A stretch of 64,000 nt of DNA from Treponema sp. GTDB taxonomy: Bacteria; Spirochaetota; Spirochaetia; Treponematales; Treponemataceae. The DNA lies in the NCBI GenBank assembly GCA_016293915.1, contig JAEDCY010000009.1, forward strand, positions 3,336-67,335, read 5' to 3'. The position numbers and the translations under genes are program-made. The notes under the pieces were generated by a model. The model ran no database searches. It was not told the origin of the DNA and saw only the letters and a list, made by a program, of their open reading frames with translations. Shown in pieces: positions 40,812 through 49,156 of the stretch (positions are counted from its first letter, which is position 1; every line of letters begins with the position of its first letter).

Positions 40812-42752
40812 TTATTTTTCTTCATTATAGCCAAAAATTCTTTTTTTTGGAATAGGACGAGAAAAATAAAATCCCTGAAGATAATCACAGCCGCTTTCTG
40901 TAAGCCACTGAGCCTGCTCTGGAGTTTCAACACCTTCTGCAAGAACTGTCATGCCAATTTCTTTAATCATTTTTATGGTAGCAGCCAGCGCCTTTTCTGC
41001 CTTCTTATCTGTAAAGGCAGCCCAGACAATATACTTGTCTATCTTAATCATTTTAAAAGGAAGACTGAGCATGTAATTCATATTTGAATAACCTGAACCA
41101 TAATCATCAAGAGAAAGTTCAAAGCCTGCATCAGCAAGGTCCTGCATATTTTTCAAAAGGATTTCCGGAGTGTGAGCCGCCGCGGTTTCAGTAATTTCAA
41201 GATTAATGATTGATGATGGAATCTGATAAATACTTTGAATTTTCAAAATCTGTTCTGCAAGAATTTCCTGCATACACTGGGCAACAGAAAGATTAATATC
41301 GATTTTCTTAATTCCATATTCGGCAAGATCAATCTGCGAAAGATTCAGACAAACAGATTCAAAAACATACTCACCTATACGTAAAATTGTACCTGTTTTT
41401 TCTGCAATCGGAATAAAATCTTCCGGTGAAATAAAAATCCCCTGCTCGTCTTTCAATCGGATAAGAGCCTCTGCACCAATCAGTTTTTTTTCTGCAGTAG
41501 AATAAATCGGCTGATAAAATACATCAAAACGGTTTTCTGTAAGTCCATTTCGCAGACAATGTTCAATATAAATAGTACGGTGGCGATATTTCAAATCAAT
41601 TTCGTTTGCAAAAACAAGGCTCTGACGATAACGTTCATCAATTGAAATCATATTGACTATATCGAGAACTTTCTCTGTAGTCTGGGCATCTTTTGGACAA
41701 TCAATTATACAAAGCCTGATATAAAGCTTAAGCTCGACATTTTCACATACCCATGGCCGCTGAAAACGAGAATTAAGGGTAGAAATTGCTTCGTTCAAAC
41801 GCTCTTCATCTGCATCTCTCAGAATAATACAAAAGCACCCCTGCTGACGGCTGAAAACATTTGCATAAGAAAATTTCTGTTTAAGGAAGTTACCTGCATC
41901 TGTGAGGAAGGCATTCATTTTTGCAATGCCAAAAGTATTAGCGATAAACATTGTATCATCAATATAAATCGCAACGCAGTAAAATTTTCTCTCCACAGCA
42001 AGATTATACCTGAGCATACGCATAAGAGCAGGTGTATTCAAAGTATCTGTTGAAGCATCTACCATCTCTTCTGGTTTTTGAATAAAGAAAAAATAAACAA
42101 GAGTAACAAGAGACATTCCAAAAGATTCTATAAAAAGTCCACAATTAAAGAACTGGATAAGGGCTGTAGACGAAATAGTTATAAGGAAGAAATACATTAT
42201 CTGCATTTTTGATTTAGAAATGAGTCTGTGAAAAGATGCAATAACACAAAAAGAAAGAATTATGTAATAGGCTTTTGTGATACAAAGAATATAGAACCAG
42301 AGATTATTTCCCCTCTGATAGCCTGATGCTAAATCAATTGTAAAAATTAAAGTAACATAATCTTTAAGGGCAAAAGACAACCAGATTAAAATCAGGCAGA
42401 TAAAGTAAGGAATAAACATACTGAACTGCATGATTCGTATAGTTTTTCTATTGAGTTTGCCGTAAATATCAAAGGCAGAAAAATTATAGATTGCAAAAAG
42501 AAAACCAAAAGTTGTATTGAAAGTAAAATACAGACACTCTAACACCCAGACGGAGTTTAGCGAAAATGAGTCCAGATTATCGTCCATGTATGTCGAACCA
42601 AGTTCAGAAAAAGTAGACAAGGTTACAACAGAAAGAATTATTAAAAAAATTATATTCTGAAATGTCGGCAGGCTTCTTTTCTGGAAGTAGAAAAAAATTA
42701 TTACCGCTTCTATACAAAGAGCCGCAACCGCATACTGATAAATCTGTGTCAA
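40812..42752 (-). CDS. Membrane c-di-GMP phosphodiesterase with degenerate GGDEF and intact EAL
   Basis: A 646-residue protein: about seven membrane segments in residues 1-225, a GGDEF-fold domain (about 235-385) whose signature is replaced by RQQGC ('FSRQQGCFCIIL'), then an EAL domain. EAL residues are all present: 'GAEALIRL', 'INLSVAQC' (metal Asn), 'EITETA', 'LDDYGSGYSNM', 'KIDKYIV' and 'AEGVET'. It should hydrolyse c-di-GMP and not make it; the GGDEF part may bind GTP as a regulator. TTG start with AAGG seven bases before. Pairs functionally with the diguanylate cyclase at 27.5 kb. Confidence 0.9.
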   Translation of the reverse strand: MTQIYQYAVAALCIEAVIIFFYFQKRSLPTFQNIIFLIILSVVTLSTFSELGSTYMDDNLDSFSLNSVWVLECLYFTFNTTFGFLFAIYNFSAFDIYGKLNRKTIRIMQFSMFIPYFICLILIWLSFALKDYVTLIFTIDLASGYQRGNNLWFYILCITKAYYIILSFCVIASFHRLISKSKMQIMYFFLITISSTALIQFFNCGLFIESFGMSLVTLVYFFFIQKPEEMVDASTDTLNTPALMRMLRYNLAVERKFYCVAIYIDDTMFIANTFGIAKMNAFLTDAGNFLKQKFSYANVFSRQQGCFCIILRDADEERLNEAISTLNSRFQRPWVCENVELKLYIRLCIIDCPKDAQTTEKVLDIVNMISIDERYRQSLVFANEIDLKYRHRTIYIEHCLRNGLTENRFDVFYQPIYSTAEKKLIGAEALIRLKDEQGIFISPEDFIPIAEKTGTILRIGEYVFESVCLNLSQIDLAEYGIKKIDINLSVAQCMQEILAEQILKIQSIYQIPSSIINLEITETAAAHTPEILLKNMQDLADAGFELSLDDYGSGYSNMNYMLSLPFKMIKIDKYIVWAAFTDKKAEKALAATIKMIKEIGMTVLAEGVETPEQAQWLTESGCDYLQGFYFSRPIPKKRIFGYNEEK

Positions 42753-42855
42753 ATATAATCCTTACAGCAAACACAAGCTGCTTCTAACAAATTATTATAA
42801 TCGACAAATTTTATGCGGTCAAACTTTTAAATACAGCAAAAACAAGTCTTACTGA

Positions 42856-43090
42856 TTATCCTGATCAGGGCTTCCGCATTATAAAACAAAATTCTGAAAA
42901 CTTGGCTTCCGGTCACGGCTTCGTGGTACAAAACCGCGCAATAATGCGCTACACGCTTTTTGTGGTATAGAAACTATTACACCTGCCGCTTACGCGGCAG
43001 CCACAAAAAGAGTGTTTTTGTACCACGCCCCGCTCCCTCGCGCCAAGATTACGTAAATCTTTTATAATGCGGAGGCCCTGTTATCCTGAT
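42856..43090. mobile_element. Family C fold-back MITE, copy C3, with 10-bp target duplication
   Basis: The element spans 42866-43080 (215 bp). The exact direct repeat TTATCCTGAT lies at 42856-42865 and 43081-43090. Termini are 21-bp inverted repeats (CAGGGC...CGCATTATAAAA) with one mismatch. The interior has arms GTACAAAA / TTTTTGTAC and CTTTTTGTGG / CCACAAAAAG, the GCGC-AATAAT-GCGC hairpin and a GCCGC-TTAC-GCGGC hairpin. No coding capacity. Its right edge lies about 30 bp before the argC -10 box. Confidence 0.9.
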
Positions 43091-43120
43091 TTTTCTATAT
43101 TCAAACATCAGTTAAATCGT

Positions 43121-43126
43121 TATAAT
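43121..43126 (+). promoter_or_regulatory. -10 box of argC, leaderless spacing
   Basis: TATAAT, seven bases, then ATG at 43134; no Shine-Dalgarno. The -35 candidate is weak (TTCAAA at 15 bp), and the MITE ends only ten bases before it. Confidence 0.6.
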
Positions 43127-43133
43127 TACCCCT

Positions 43134-44078
43134 ATGGCTTACAAAGTATTTATTGATGGAAAAGAAGGCACAACCGGCCTTAAGATTTTTGAGCGTTTTG
43201 AAAAGCGCAATGATATTGAAATTATTACAATTGATGATGACAAGCGTAAAGACCCGGTTGAAAAGGCAAAAATGATTAATGCCTCGGATTTTACTTTCTT
43301 ATGTCTTCCAGATGCAGCCGCAATTGAGTCTGCTGCCCTTTGTACAAATCCAAAAACAAGAATTATCGATGCTTCTACAGCACATCGTACAAATCCTGAA
43401 TGGGCATACGGTTTTCCAGAGCTGGGAGAAGACTTCCGTTCAAAAATAATAAGCTCTAATCGCGTTGCAGTTCCAGGCTGCTATGCTTCGGGCTCTGTCG
43501 CCATCTGCTATCCTCTTGTAAAATCTGGAATTATGCCTGCTGATTACCCTGTTGTAATTCATGCAGTAAGCGGATATTCAGGAGCAGGCAAAAAGGCAAT
43601 TGCCCAGTATGAAGATCCAAATCGTAATCCAGAACTGGATTCACCTCGTCTTTATGCAATGACTCAGGCTCACAAACATCTCCCGGAAATCAAAAAAATA
43701 AGCGGACTTGCCTTTGAGCCGATTTTTAACCCATATGTCTGCGATTATTTTCAGGGAATGACAGTTACCGTTGGACTGCATGCCCGCCTTCTGGCAAAGA
43801 AAGTTACAGCCCATGACGTTTGGGAAATGTTTGCAAAATACTATGACAGCTGCCGTTTTATTCAGGTTGCGGGCTTTATGGGTGAAGGTATTTTGAACGA
43901 ACAGTTCATTCCTGCAAATACTCTTGCAGGCACAAATAATATGCAGGTTTTCGTATATGGAAACGACGACAGAATTATAATTACAACCCGTTTTGACAAC
44001 CTGGGAAAAGGCGCAAGCGGTGCTGCAGTACAGTGTCTGAACATCATGATGGGAATTAATGAGGGCATGGGGCTTTAA
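43134..44078 (+). CDS. argC: N-acetyl-gamma-glutamyl-phosphate reductase, short form
   Basis: A 314-residue enzyme reducing N-acetylglutamyl phosphate to the semialdehyde in arginine synthesis. N-terminal nucleotide-binding 'VFIDGKEGTTGLKIFERF', the active-site Cys in 'VPGCYASGS' (about residue 116), and 'HAVSGYSGAGKKA'. It is the short type, about 310 residues against about 345 for the common form, with KEGTTGL in place of the usual GASGYTG. No other arginine-biosynthesis gene is nearby apart from argS, which uses the product. Leaderless-type start. Confidence 0.9.
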   Translation: MAYKVFIDGKEGTTGLKIFERFEKRNDIEIITIDDDKRKDPVEKAKMINASDFTFLCLPDAAAIESAALCTNPKTRIIDASTAHRTNPEWAYGFPELGEDFRSKIISSNRVAVPGCYASGSVAICYPLVKSGIMPADYPVVIHAVSGYSGAGKKAIAQYEDPNRNPELDSPRLYAMTQAHKHLPEIKKISGLAFEPIFNPYVCDYFQGMTVTVGLHARLLAKKVTAHDVWEMFAKYYDSCRFIQVAGFMGEGILNEQFIPANTLAGTNNMQVFVYGNDDRIIITTRFDNLGKGASGAAVQCLNIMMGINEGMGL

Positions 44079-44086
44079 CCATCCCC

Positions 44087-44235
44087 GTCATCCCGAACTT
44101 AGGGAGCGACGGCTGAAAGCCGATAAAATGCTCCAGTGGAGCATTTTAAGCGAGTCTCCGAGCAGCTATGCTGCGAAGGGGCAGGCATCCATTTATAAAT
44201 GCTGAACCCTGAACTTGTTTCAGGGGCTGCATGAC
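44087..44235 (+). repeat. Family B structured repeat, copy B2
   Basis: The first 93 bases (44087-44179) are identical to those of copy B3 at 55264-55356. The hairpin at 44125-44147 has stem AAAATGCTCCA / TGGAGCATTTT. The right part differs and ends in GCTGCATGAC after a CCTGAA...TTCAGG hairpin. It lies between argC and the deacetylase gene. Confidence 0.85.
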
Positions 44236-44247
44236 AAGGAGAATCTT

Positions 44248-44871
44248 ATGGAAAAAAAATATTGTAGTCTAACATTCGACGATGGCCCGAACTTTGCAGG
44301 TTACGATACAATGGATAAGATGCTCGACGTTCTTGAAAAACACGGCGTTGTTGCATCCTTCTTTTTGATTGCAAATAAAATCACTCCGGAAAACACAGCC
44401 GTAATCGAGCGTGCTGTAAAACTTGGCTGCGATATCGAAAATCATACCTGGAGCCATCCTGATATGACAAAGCTTACCCGTGAACAGATGATTGAAGAGT
44501 ACAAGAAGTGTGATGAAGCAATCATCAAAATTACAGGAAAAAAGCCTATTCTTTTCCGGCCTCCTTTTATCTGCGTAAACGATCTGATGCATGAAATAAT
44601 TGAAACTCCATTTATCTGCGGACACGGCTGTGAAGACTGGGTTCCGGAACGCACTGCAGATGAAAGACTCAAACTTATGATGAACAATACACAAAACGGT
44701 GTTATGTACCTTCTTCATGTAAATGACGGCAACGATATAACCCGCGAAGTGGTAGACCGCGCCATACCTATACTTAAGGAGATGGGCTTTGAGTTTGTTA
44801 CTGCTCCAAAGCTTTTTGAAATCAAAGGCATTCCTATGAAAGATAACGGCCAGCTCTGGACAGTAGTTTAA
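44248..44871 (+). CDS. Polysaccharide deacetylase (NodB-type)
   Basis: A 207-residue metal-dependent deacetylase. Motifs: TFDDGP with the metal and base Asp (about residues 8-13), HTWSHPD with both metal His (about 72-78), RPPF (about 109), and a late 'LLHVND' with the catalytic His. No signal peptide is seen, so it may act on an intracellular or small substrate such as an N-acetyl sugar or chitooligosaccharide, not on finished wall (inference). AAGGAG six bases before ATG; the family B repeat ends just upstream. Confidence 0.87.
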   Translation: MEKKYCSLTFDDGPNFAGYDTMDKMLDVLEKHGVVASFFLIANKITPENTAVIERAVKLGCDIENHTWSHPDMTKLTREQMIEEYKKCDEAIIKITGKKPILFRPPFICVNDLMHEIIETPFICGHGCEDWVPERTADERLKLMMNNTQNGVMYLLHVNDGNDITREVVDRAIPILKEMGFEFVTAPKLFEIKGIPMKDNGQLWTVV

Positions 44872-44899
44872 CGCCTGCTTTTGCAAATACTGACATTCA

Positions 44900-44928
44900 T
44901 TGCAAAACTTTACTATTTATTGTATATT
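44900..44928 (+). promoter_or_regulatory. Promoter of the DEAD-box helicase gene, short leader
   Basis: TTGCAA (44900-44905), 17-bp spacer, TATATT (44923-44928), then 12 bases to ATG. A leader of about five bases is expected and no Shine-Dalgarno is present. Confidence 0.55.
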
Positions 44929-44940
44929 GTTCAAATTATT

Positions 44941-46980
44941 ATGGAAGAATTGAACAATGAAAACCAGGTGGTTGAAACAGTAGAAACCACCGATACACAA
45001 ATTGACCAGACTCTTGAAAACGAAACTCCCGATACCGTTACTTTTGAAGATTTAGGACTTGATGAATATACTCTTAAAGCCGTTGAGAAAAAAGGCTTTG
45101 TAACGCCTTCCCCTATTCAGGTACTGGCAATTCCACGCCTTCTTACAGGCGACACAAATCTTATTGCCCGCGCCAGAACCGGAACTGGTAAAACCGCAGC
45201 TTTCGGACTGCCTATTATCCAGAATGTTCGCGGCAAATCAGACCACGTTGAAGCTCTGATTCTTGAGCCTACCCGAGAGCTTGCCGTACAGACCTGTACC
45301 GAAATGCAGTCTTTTGCATCAGAAGCTTACCCGCGCACAACAGTACTTTACGGCGGTGCATCTTACGCTAATCAGATTAAAGACCTTAAGCGCGGCTGCG
45401 AAGTTGTTGTAGGAACTCCGGGCCGTATTAAAGATCACATTGAACGAAAAACTCTGGATCTCAGCAAAATCAAATACTTCATTCTTGATGAAGGTGATGA
45501 AATGCTGGATATGGGCTTTATTGATGACATCGAAGAGATTTTCCGTCACGCAAACCCGGACTGCCGCATTCTCCTTTTCAGCGCAACTATGCCTGCCCCA
45601 ATCTTAAAGATTGCCGGCGACTTTATGGGCGAGTATGATATTATCGAAGAGGAAAACGTAATTGACGAAGCTCTTCTCATTGACCAGAAATACTGGGTTG
45701 TAAAGGAAAGCGAAAAAATTGAAGCCTTGGTCCGCCTTATAGACATTTCACCGGATTTTTATGGTCTTGTTTTTACAATGACTAAGTCTGATGCAGACCG
45801 GGTTACCCGCGAGCTTGACCTTCGCGGTTACGAAGCTGCAGCCCTTCACGGAGACATCATGCAGAACCAGCGTGAAAAGGTTCTCGAACGCTTCCGCATG
45901 AAAAAGACCCGCATTCTTGTTGCAACTGACGTTGCTGCCCGCGGTATTGATATTAAGGGAGTGAGCCACGTTGTAAACTACTCACTTCCTTTTGATACAG
46001 CAACTTATGTTCACCGAATTGGCCGTACAGGCCGCGCCGGAACCGAAGGTATTGCCGTTACATTTGTTCGCCCGGAAGAAAGACGCAAGCTTGGCTTCCT
46101 TTCAAAAAACATCAAAAAGGCAACCAAGAGTGATTTTGAAGAAGGCAAAATACCGGAAATTAAAGAAGTTCTTGCCGTAAAGAATGAAAGAGTTATTGCA
46201 GAACTAAAAGATAAACTCTTTAAGCCGGTGGTTGAGTGTTCGCGAAGCGAATGTATCGAAACCACCGCAGAACTCGATAATACATCCGAACCCCCAGTGG
46301 TTTCGATACAGCCTTCGGCTTACTCAACCACCGGTGAAGGGACCTCAACCACCGTACGTACCGAACTCCTCACTACAACCTTCACCAACCTGGCTGCAGC
46401 CCTTTGCGAAAATCAGGATCCGCAGCAGGTTCTGGCGGGTGTACTTTCGGTTGTTTACGGCGACCAGCTTTCAAGCAGGCACTACGGAAAGATCAATACA
46501 AAATCCGGCGCCCCTCGCGGAGACCAGAAACGTATTTTCATCTCCCTTGGAAAGCGTGACGGCTATCATGCAAAGGAAATTGCAGATTACTTCAGCGAAC
46601 TTCTCCACATTCCAGGCCGCCTGGTAGATGACATTGATGTTGCCCAGCAGTTCTCTCTTGTAAGCCTTCCGGTTGCTTCTGCACGCAAGGCTATTGAGCT
46701 GTCTAAGTCTAACCGCAAGATTCCTCATATGCATTATGATGATAAAGAAGAAGACCGTGGTTCACGCCGCACACGTAAAGCCGCTTTTGCAGAACGCTCA
46801 GAGCGCGGGGATCGCCGGAACCGTGAAGATTGCAAAGACAGACAGTCCAGAGCTCCACGGGGCCGCCTGAAAGCAAAAAGCAGCAAACCTAACGTTCACA
46901 CCCAGACAGAACGCTCCTCTTCACGCAAAAACAACGCAGCTGCCTATAAAAAATCAAATAAAAAGGCTGAACGCTTCTGA
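44941..46980 (+). CDS. DEAD-box RNA helicase with DbpA-like RNA-binding domain and repeat-bearing linker
   Basis: A 679-residue ATP-dependent RNA helicase (DeaD/CshA group). Order: N-terminal extension, Q motif ('GFVTPSPIQ'), Walker A ARTGTGKT, PTRELAVQ, motif II DEGD in place of DEAD ('LDEGDEMLDMGF'), SATM, then the second RecA lobe with ATDVAARGID and HRIGRTGR. A linker of about 50 residues is largely family A repeat translation (VVECSRSECIETT and VVSIQPSAYSTT). Then comes a DbpA-type RNA-binding domain ('RIFISLGKRDGYHAKEI', about 520-590) and a basic Arg/Ser/Lys tail. The extension also has VVETVETT, another in-frame repeat relic. ATG chosen at 44941; the open frame upstream crosses the promoter. 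Confidence 0.92.
   Translation: MEELNNENQVVETVETTDTQIDQTLENETPDTVTFEDLGLDEYTLKAVEKKGFVTPSPIQVLAIPRLLTGDTNLIARARTGTGKTAAFGLPIIQNVRGKSDHVEALILEPTRELAVQTCTEMQSFASEAYPRTTVLYGGASYANQIKDLKRGCEVVVGTPGRIKDHIERKTLDLSKIKYFILDEGDEMLDMGFIDDIEEIFRHANPDCRILLFSATMPAPILKIAGDFMGEYDIIEEENVIDEALLIDQKYWVVKESEKIEALVRLIDISPDFYGLVFTMTKSDADRVTRELDLRGYEAAALHGDIMQNQREKVLERFRMKKTRILVATDVAARGIDIKGVSHVVNYSLPFDTATYVHRIGRTGRAGTEGIAVTFVRPEERRKLGFLSKNIKKATKSDFEEGKIPEIKEVLAVKNERVIAELKDKLFKPVVECSRSECIETTAELDNTSEPPVVSIQPSAYSTTGEGTSTTVRTELLTTTFTNLAAALCENQDPQQVLAGVLSVVYGDQLSSRHYGKINTKSGAPRGDQKRIFISLGKRDGYHAKEIADYFSELLHIPGRLVDDIDVAQQFSLVSLPVASARKAIELSKSNRKIPHMHYDDKEEDRGSRRTRKAAFAERSERGDRRNREDCKDRQSRAPRGRLKAKSSKPNVHTQTERSSSRKNNAAAYKKSNKKAERF
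44967..44991 (+). repeat. Family A palindrome, in-frame near helicase N-terminus
   Basis: The arms GGTGGTTGA / GAAACCACC are intact, while the seven central bases differ from the standard copy; gives VVETVETT. Confidence 0.65.
46227..46353. repeat. Family A cluster inside the helicase gene
   Basis: Long units at 46227-46266 (inner stem GTTCGC-GAA-GCGAAT) and 46297-46332 (inner stem AGCC-TTC-GGCT), in opposite orientation. A partial unit (GACCTCAACCACC) ends at 46353. All stay in frame without stop codons, in the linker between helicase core and RNA-binding domain. Confidence 0.9.
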
Positions 46981-47024
46981 TAAATACTAATAAATTTTTA
47001 TTCGCTTTTTTCTATATTACAGTT

Positions 47025-47030
47025 TATAAT
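47025..47030 (+). promoter_or_regulatory. -10 box of the SpoIIE phosphatase gene, short leader
   Basis: TATAAT, then 11 bases to ATG, with no Shine-Dalgarno beyond a weak AAG; a leader of about four bases is expected. Confidence 0.5.
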
Positions 47031-47041
47031 ATCAAATTAAG

Positions 47042-49150
47042 ATGAAGAAGAATTTATTAGCAGTGTTTATCATTCTTATTTTGACAGGTTTATTTTTCTC
47101 ATCTTGTGGAAATAGCCCAAAGAGTTTCAGATACGACGTTTCTAATTTTGTAACTTATCTGGAAACTCCACCTGAATATGGTCCAGGTCAGGTTCTGTCA
47201 AGAACACCAGAATTCAAGCCTCTTGAAAAAAAGAACATGCAGAATCTGGTAAAACTGATTTCTAAAGACGGTAATTTCCTCTGGTTAAAAATCCAGTTTA
47301 CACTTCCAGATGAATTAAAAGATAAAGATATTGGTCTTTTTATCGGTTATATCCGAGGAGCAGACCTGCTTTTCTTAAACAACATTGCCATAAGACAGTA
47401 TGGAGACTTTCCGCCCCAGGAAAACAGCGCAGGTTTTACCGGCCAGTATTTTATGTTTTCAAAATTAAATCTGAATCAGAATGGTATAAATACTGTTCTG
47501 ATAAAAGTGTGGCCAGATGCCTTTGGTAGCATTTCTGACAAAATGTTCCTTGGAGAAAGACCTGATGTTTACACCACCGGTGAACGGATAAACTTCTTTA
47601 ATTCTAAAATCACACTTATCTTTGCTGGTGTAATGCTTTTGATTTTCTTTATGTATCTGTTTTTGTACATAGTAATGAAAAATTATGAAAACAAAAACAT
47701 ATATCTCTTTTTTGCCCTTTTGAATTTTTATACAGTCCACTTTTTAATTCCATTCATTGCTTCTGAACTTCTCTGGGCTAAACCAGACTGGCTTTCTTAT
47801 TCTTTACAAACAAGATTATTCTTCTATGGAGGTGCATTTACAACTGTTTATTTTGCAAATTCATTTATAATTTCATATTTAAGAATAAAAGAGCCTTTGT
47901 GGTGTGTTATTACAAGACTTTGTTTATATATTTTACCATTGCTCTATTCATTTACCCTCAGTACCACTAAAGAACTTAACAGTTTTATACCTCTGATAAC
48001 AATTTTTGGATCACTTCAATTCTGTTTCAGTGTTCCAAGACTTATTTCTGCAATAATTCACAAAGAAACCAGAAAGAATTCTCTCAATCTAGTAGCCGGC
48101 TTCTCTCCTGTTAATCTTTGTGTTGTATTAGATATTATATTTAAGTTTGGCAAGGTAAATACAAACCTGCCATTCTTTACACTGTATGGCTGGCAGGTTA
48201 CTGTGTGGATTTTCCTGGGTTCTCTACTTCTGCGTTTTGGTTCTATGTACCTGCATAACACTGAATTAAACACAAAGCTTTCAGAATTCAACACACATCT
48301 TGAAGATGTTGTAGCCCTTCGTACAAAAGAGCTTTCAGATACAAATTACGTTCTTTCAAAAGGTCTCGAAACAGTAGCTCATGTTCAGAAAAACTTCCTT
48401 CCGGTAAAAAACAGGGCTTTCAAAGGCTGGGAACTTGCTATTTCTTATACGGCACTGGACAGCAATGTTTCCGGCGACTTATATGATTATTATTTTACAG
48501 ACGATGTTCTGGACGGACTTGGTATTTTTGATGTTTCAGGACACGGAATCCCTGCGGGCTTAATGACTATTCTTGCAAAAAGCATAATCAGCCAGCATTT
48601 TATTACAGGAATGGATCAGGATGAGCCCCTTTCTGACGTTCTTGAAGGAATCAATGAATCATATATCAAAGAAAAAGTAAATGTAGAGAATTATATTACA
48701 GGCTTACTTTTCAGATTCAGTGAATTCAATAAAAAAGATATCTGCAGTGTTGAATTTGCAAATGCCGGCCACCCCTATCCGCTGCTTTACAGTGCAGAAA
48801 ACAACACAGTTACAGAACTGAAGCAGGAAGACGAAAAACAATACGGAATTCTTGGTGTTGAAGGCCTTGATGTTTCTTTCCCGCCTATAAACTTCCGTGT
48901 AGCAGCAAACGATATAATTGTCTGTTTTACAGACGGCCTTACAGACTGCAAAAATCCAAAAGGCGAAGATTTTTCAAAAGACCGTATTATCAAAATTGTT
49001 CAGGAATATCACAACGAAACTGCAAACATGCTTATGACCCGCATTATTGAGAAAATGAACGAATTTGCTGATACACAAAAACTTACAGACGACGTAACTC
49101 TTATAGTCCTTAAGAGAACAAACTCTAAGGACTATATTGAAGAAATCTAA
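47042..49150 (+). CDS. Lipoprotein-type 7TM receptor with SpoIIE/RsbU phosphatase domain
   Basis: A 702-residue signalling protein. Lipobox FSSC (Cys22), an extracytoplasmic domain of about 170 residues with a 7TMR-DISM-like flavour ('LWLKIQFTLPDELKDKDIGLFIG'), about seven membrane helices (about 195-410), a short coiled coil ('LNTKLSEFNTHLEDVVALRTKEL'), then a PP2C-type SpoIIE domain (about 450-700). Metal ligands: Asp of SGDLYDY, DVSGHG and the late DDVTL. It likely dephosphorylates an anti-anti-sigma (STAS) protein in response to an outside cue; no STAS or anti-sigma gene is in the window. Convergent with the next gene, 6 bp apart. Confidence 0.88.
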   Translation: MKKNLLAVFIILILTGLFFSSCGNSPKSFRYDVSNFVTYLETPPEYGPGQVLSRTPEFKPLEKKNMQNLVKLISKDGNFLWLKIQFTLPDELKDKDIGLFIGYIRGADLLFLNNIAIRQYGDFPPQENSAGFTGQYFMFSKLNLNQNGINTVLIKVWPDAFGSISDKMFLGERPDVYTTGERINFFNSKITLIFAGVMLLIFFMYLFLYIVMKNYENKNIYLFFALLNFYTVHFLIPFIASELLWAKPDWLSYSLQTRLFFYGGAFTTVYFANSFIISYLRIKEPLWCVITRLCLYILPLLYSFTLSTTKELNSFIPLITIFGSLQFCFSVPRLISAIIHKETRKNSLNLVAGFSPVNLCVVLDIIFKFGKVNTNLPFFTLYGWQVTVWIFLGSLLLRFGSMYLHNTELNTKLSEFNTHLEDVVALRTKELSDTNYVLSKGLETVAHVQKNFLPVKNRAFKGWELAISYTALDSNVSGDLYDYYFTDDVLDGLGIFDVSGHGIPAGLMTILAKSIISQHFITGMDQDEPLSDVLEGINESYIKEKVNVENYITGLLFRFSEFNKKDICSVEFANAGHPYPLLYSAENNTVTELKQEDEKQYGILGVEGLDVSFPPINFRVAANDIIVCFTDGLTDCKNPKGEDFSKDRIIKIVQEYHNETANMLMTRIIEKMNEFADTQKLTDDVTLIVLKRTNSKDYIEEI

Positions 49151-49156
49151 CAGTTT

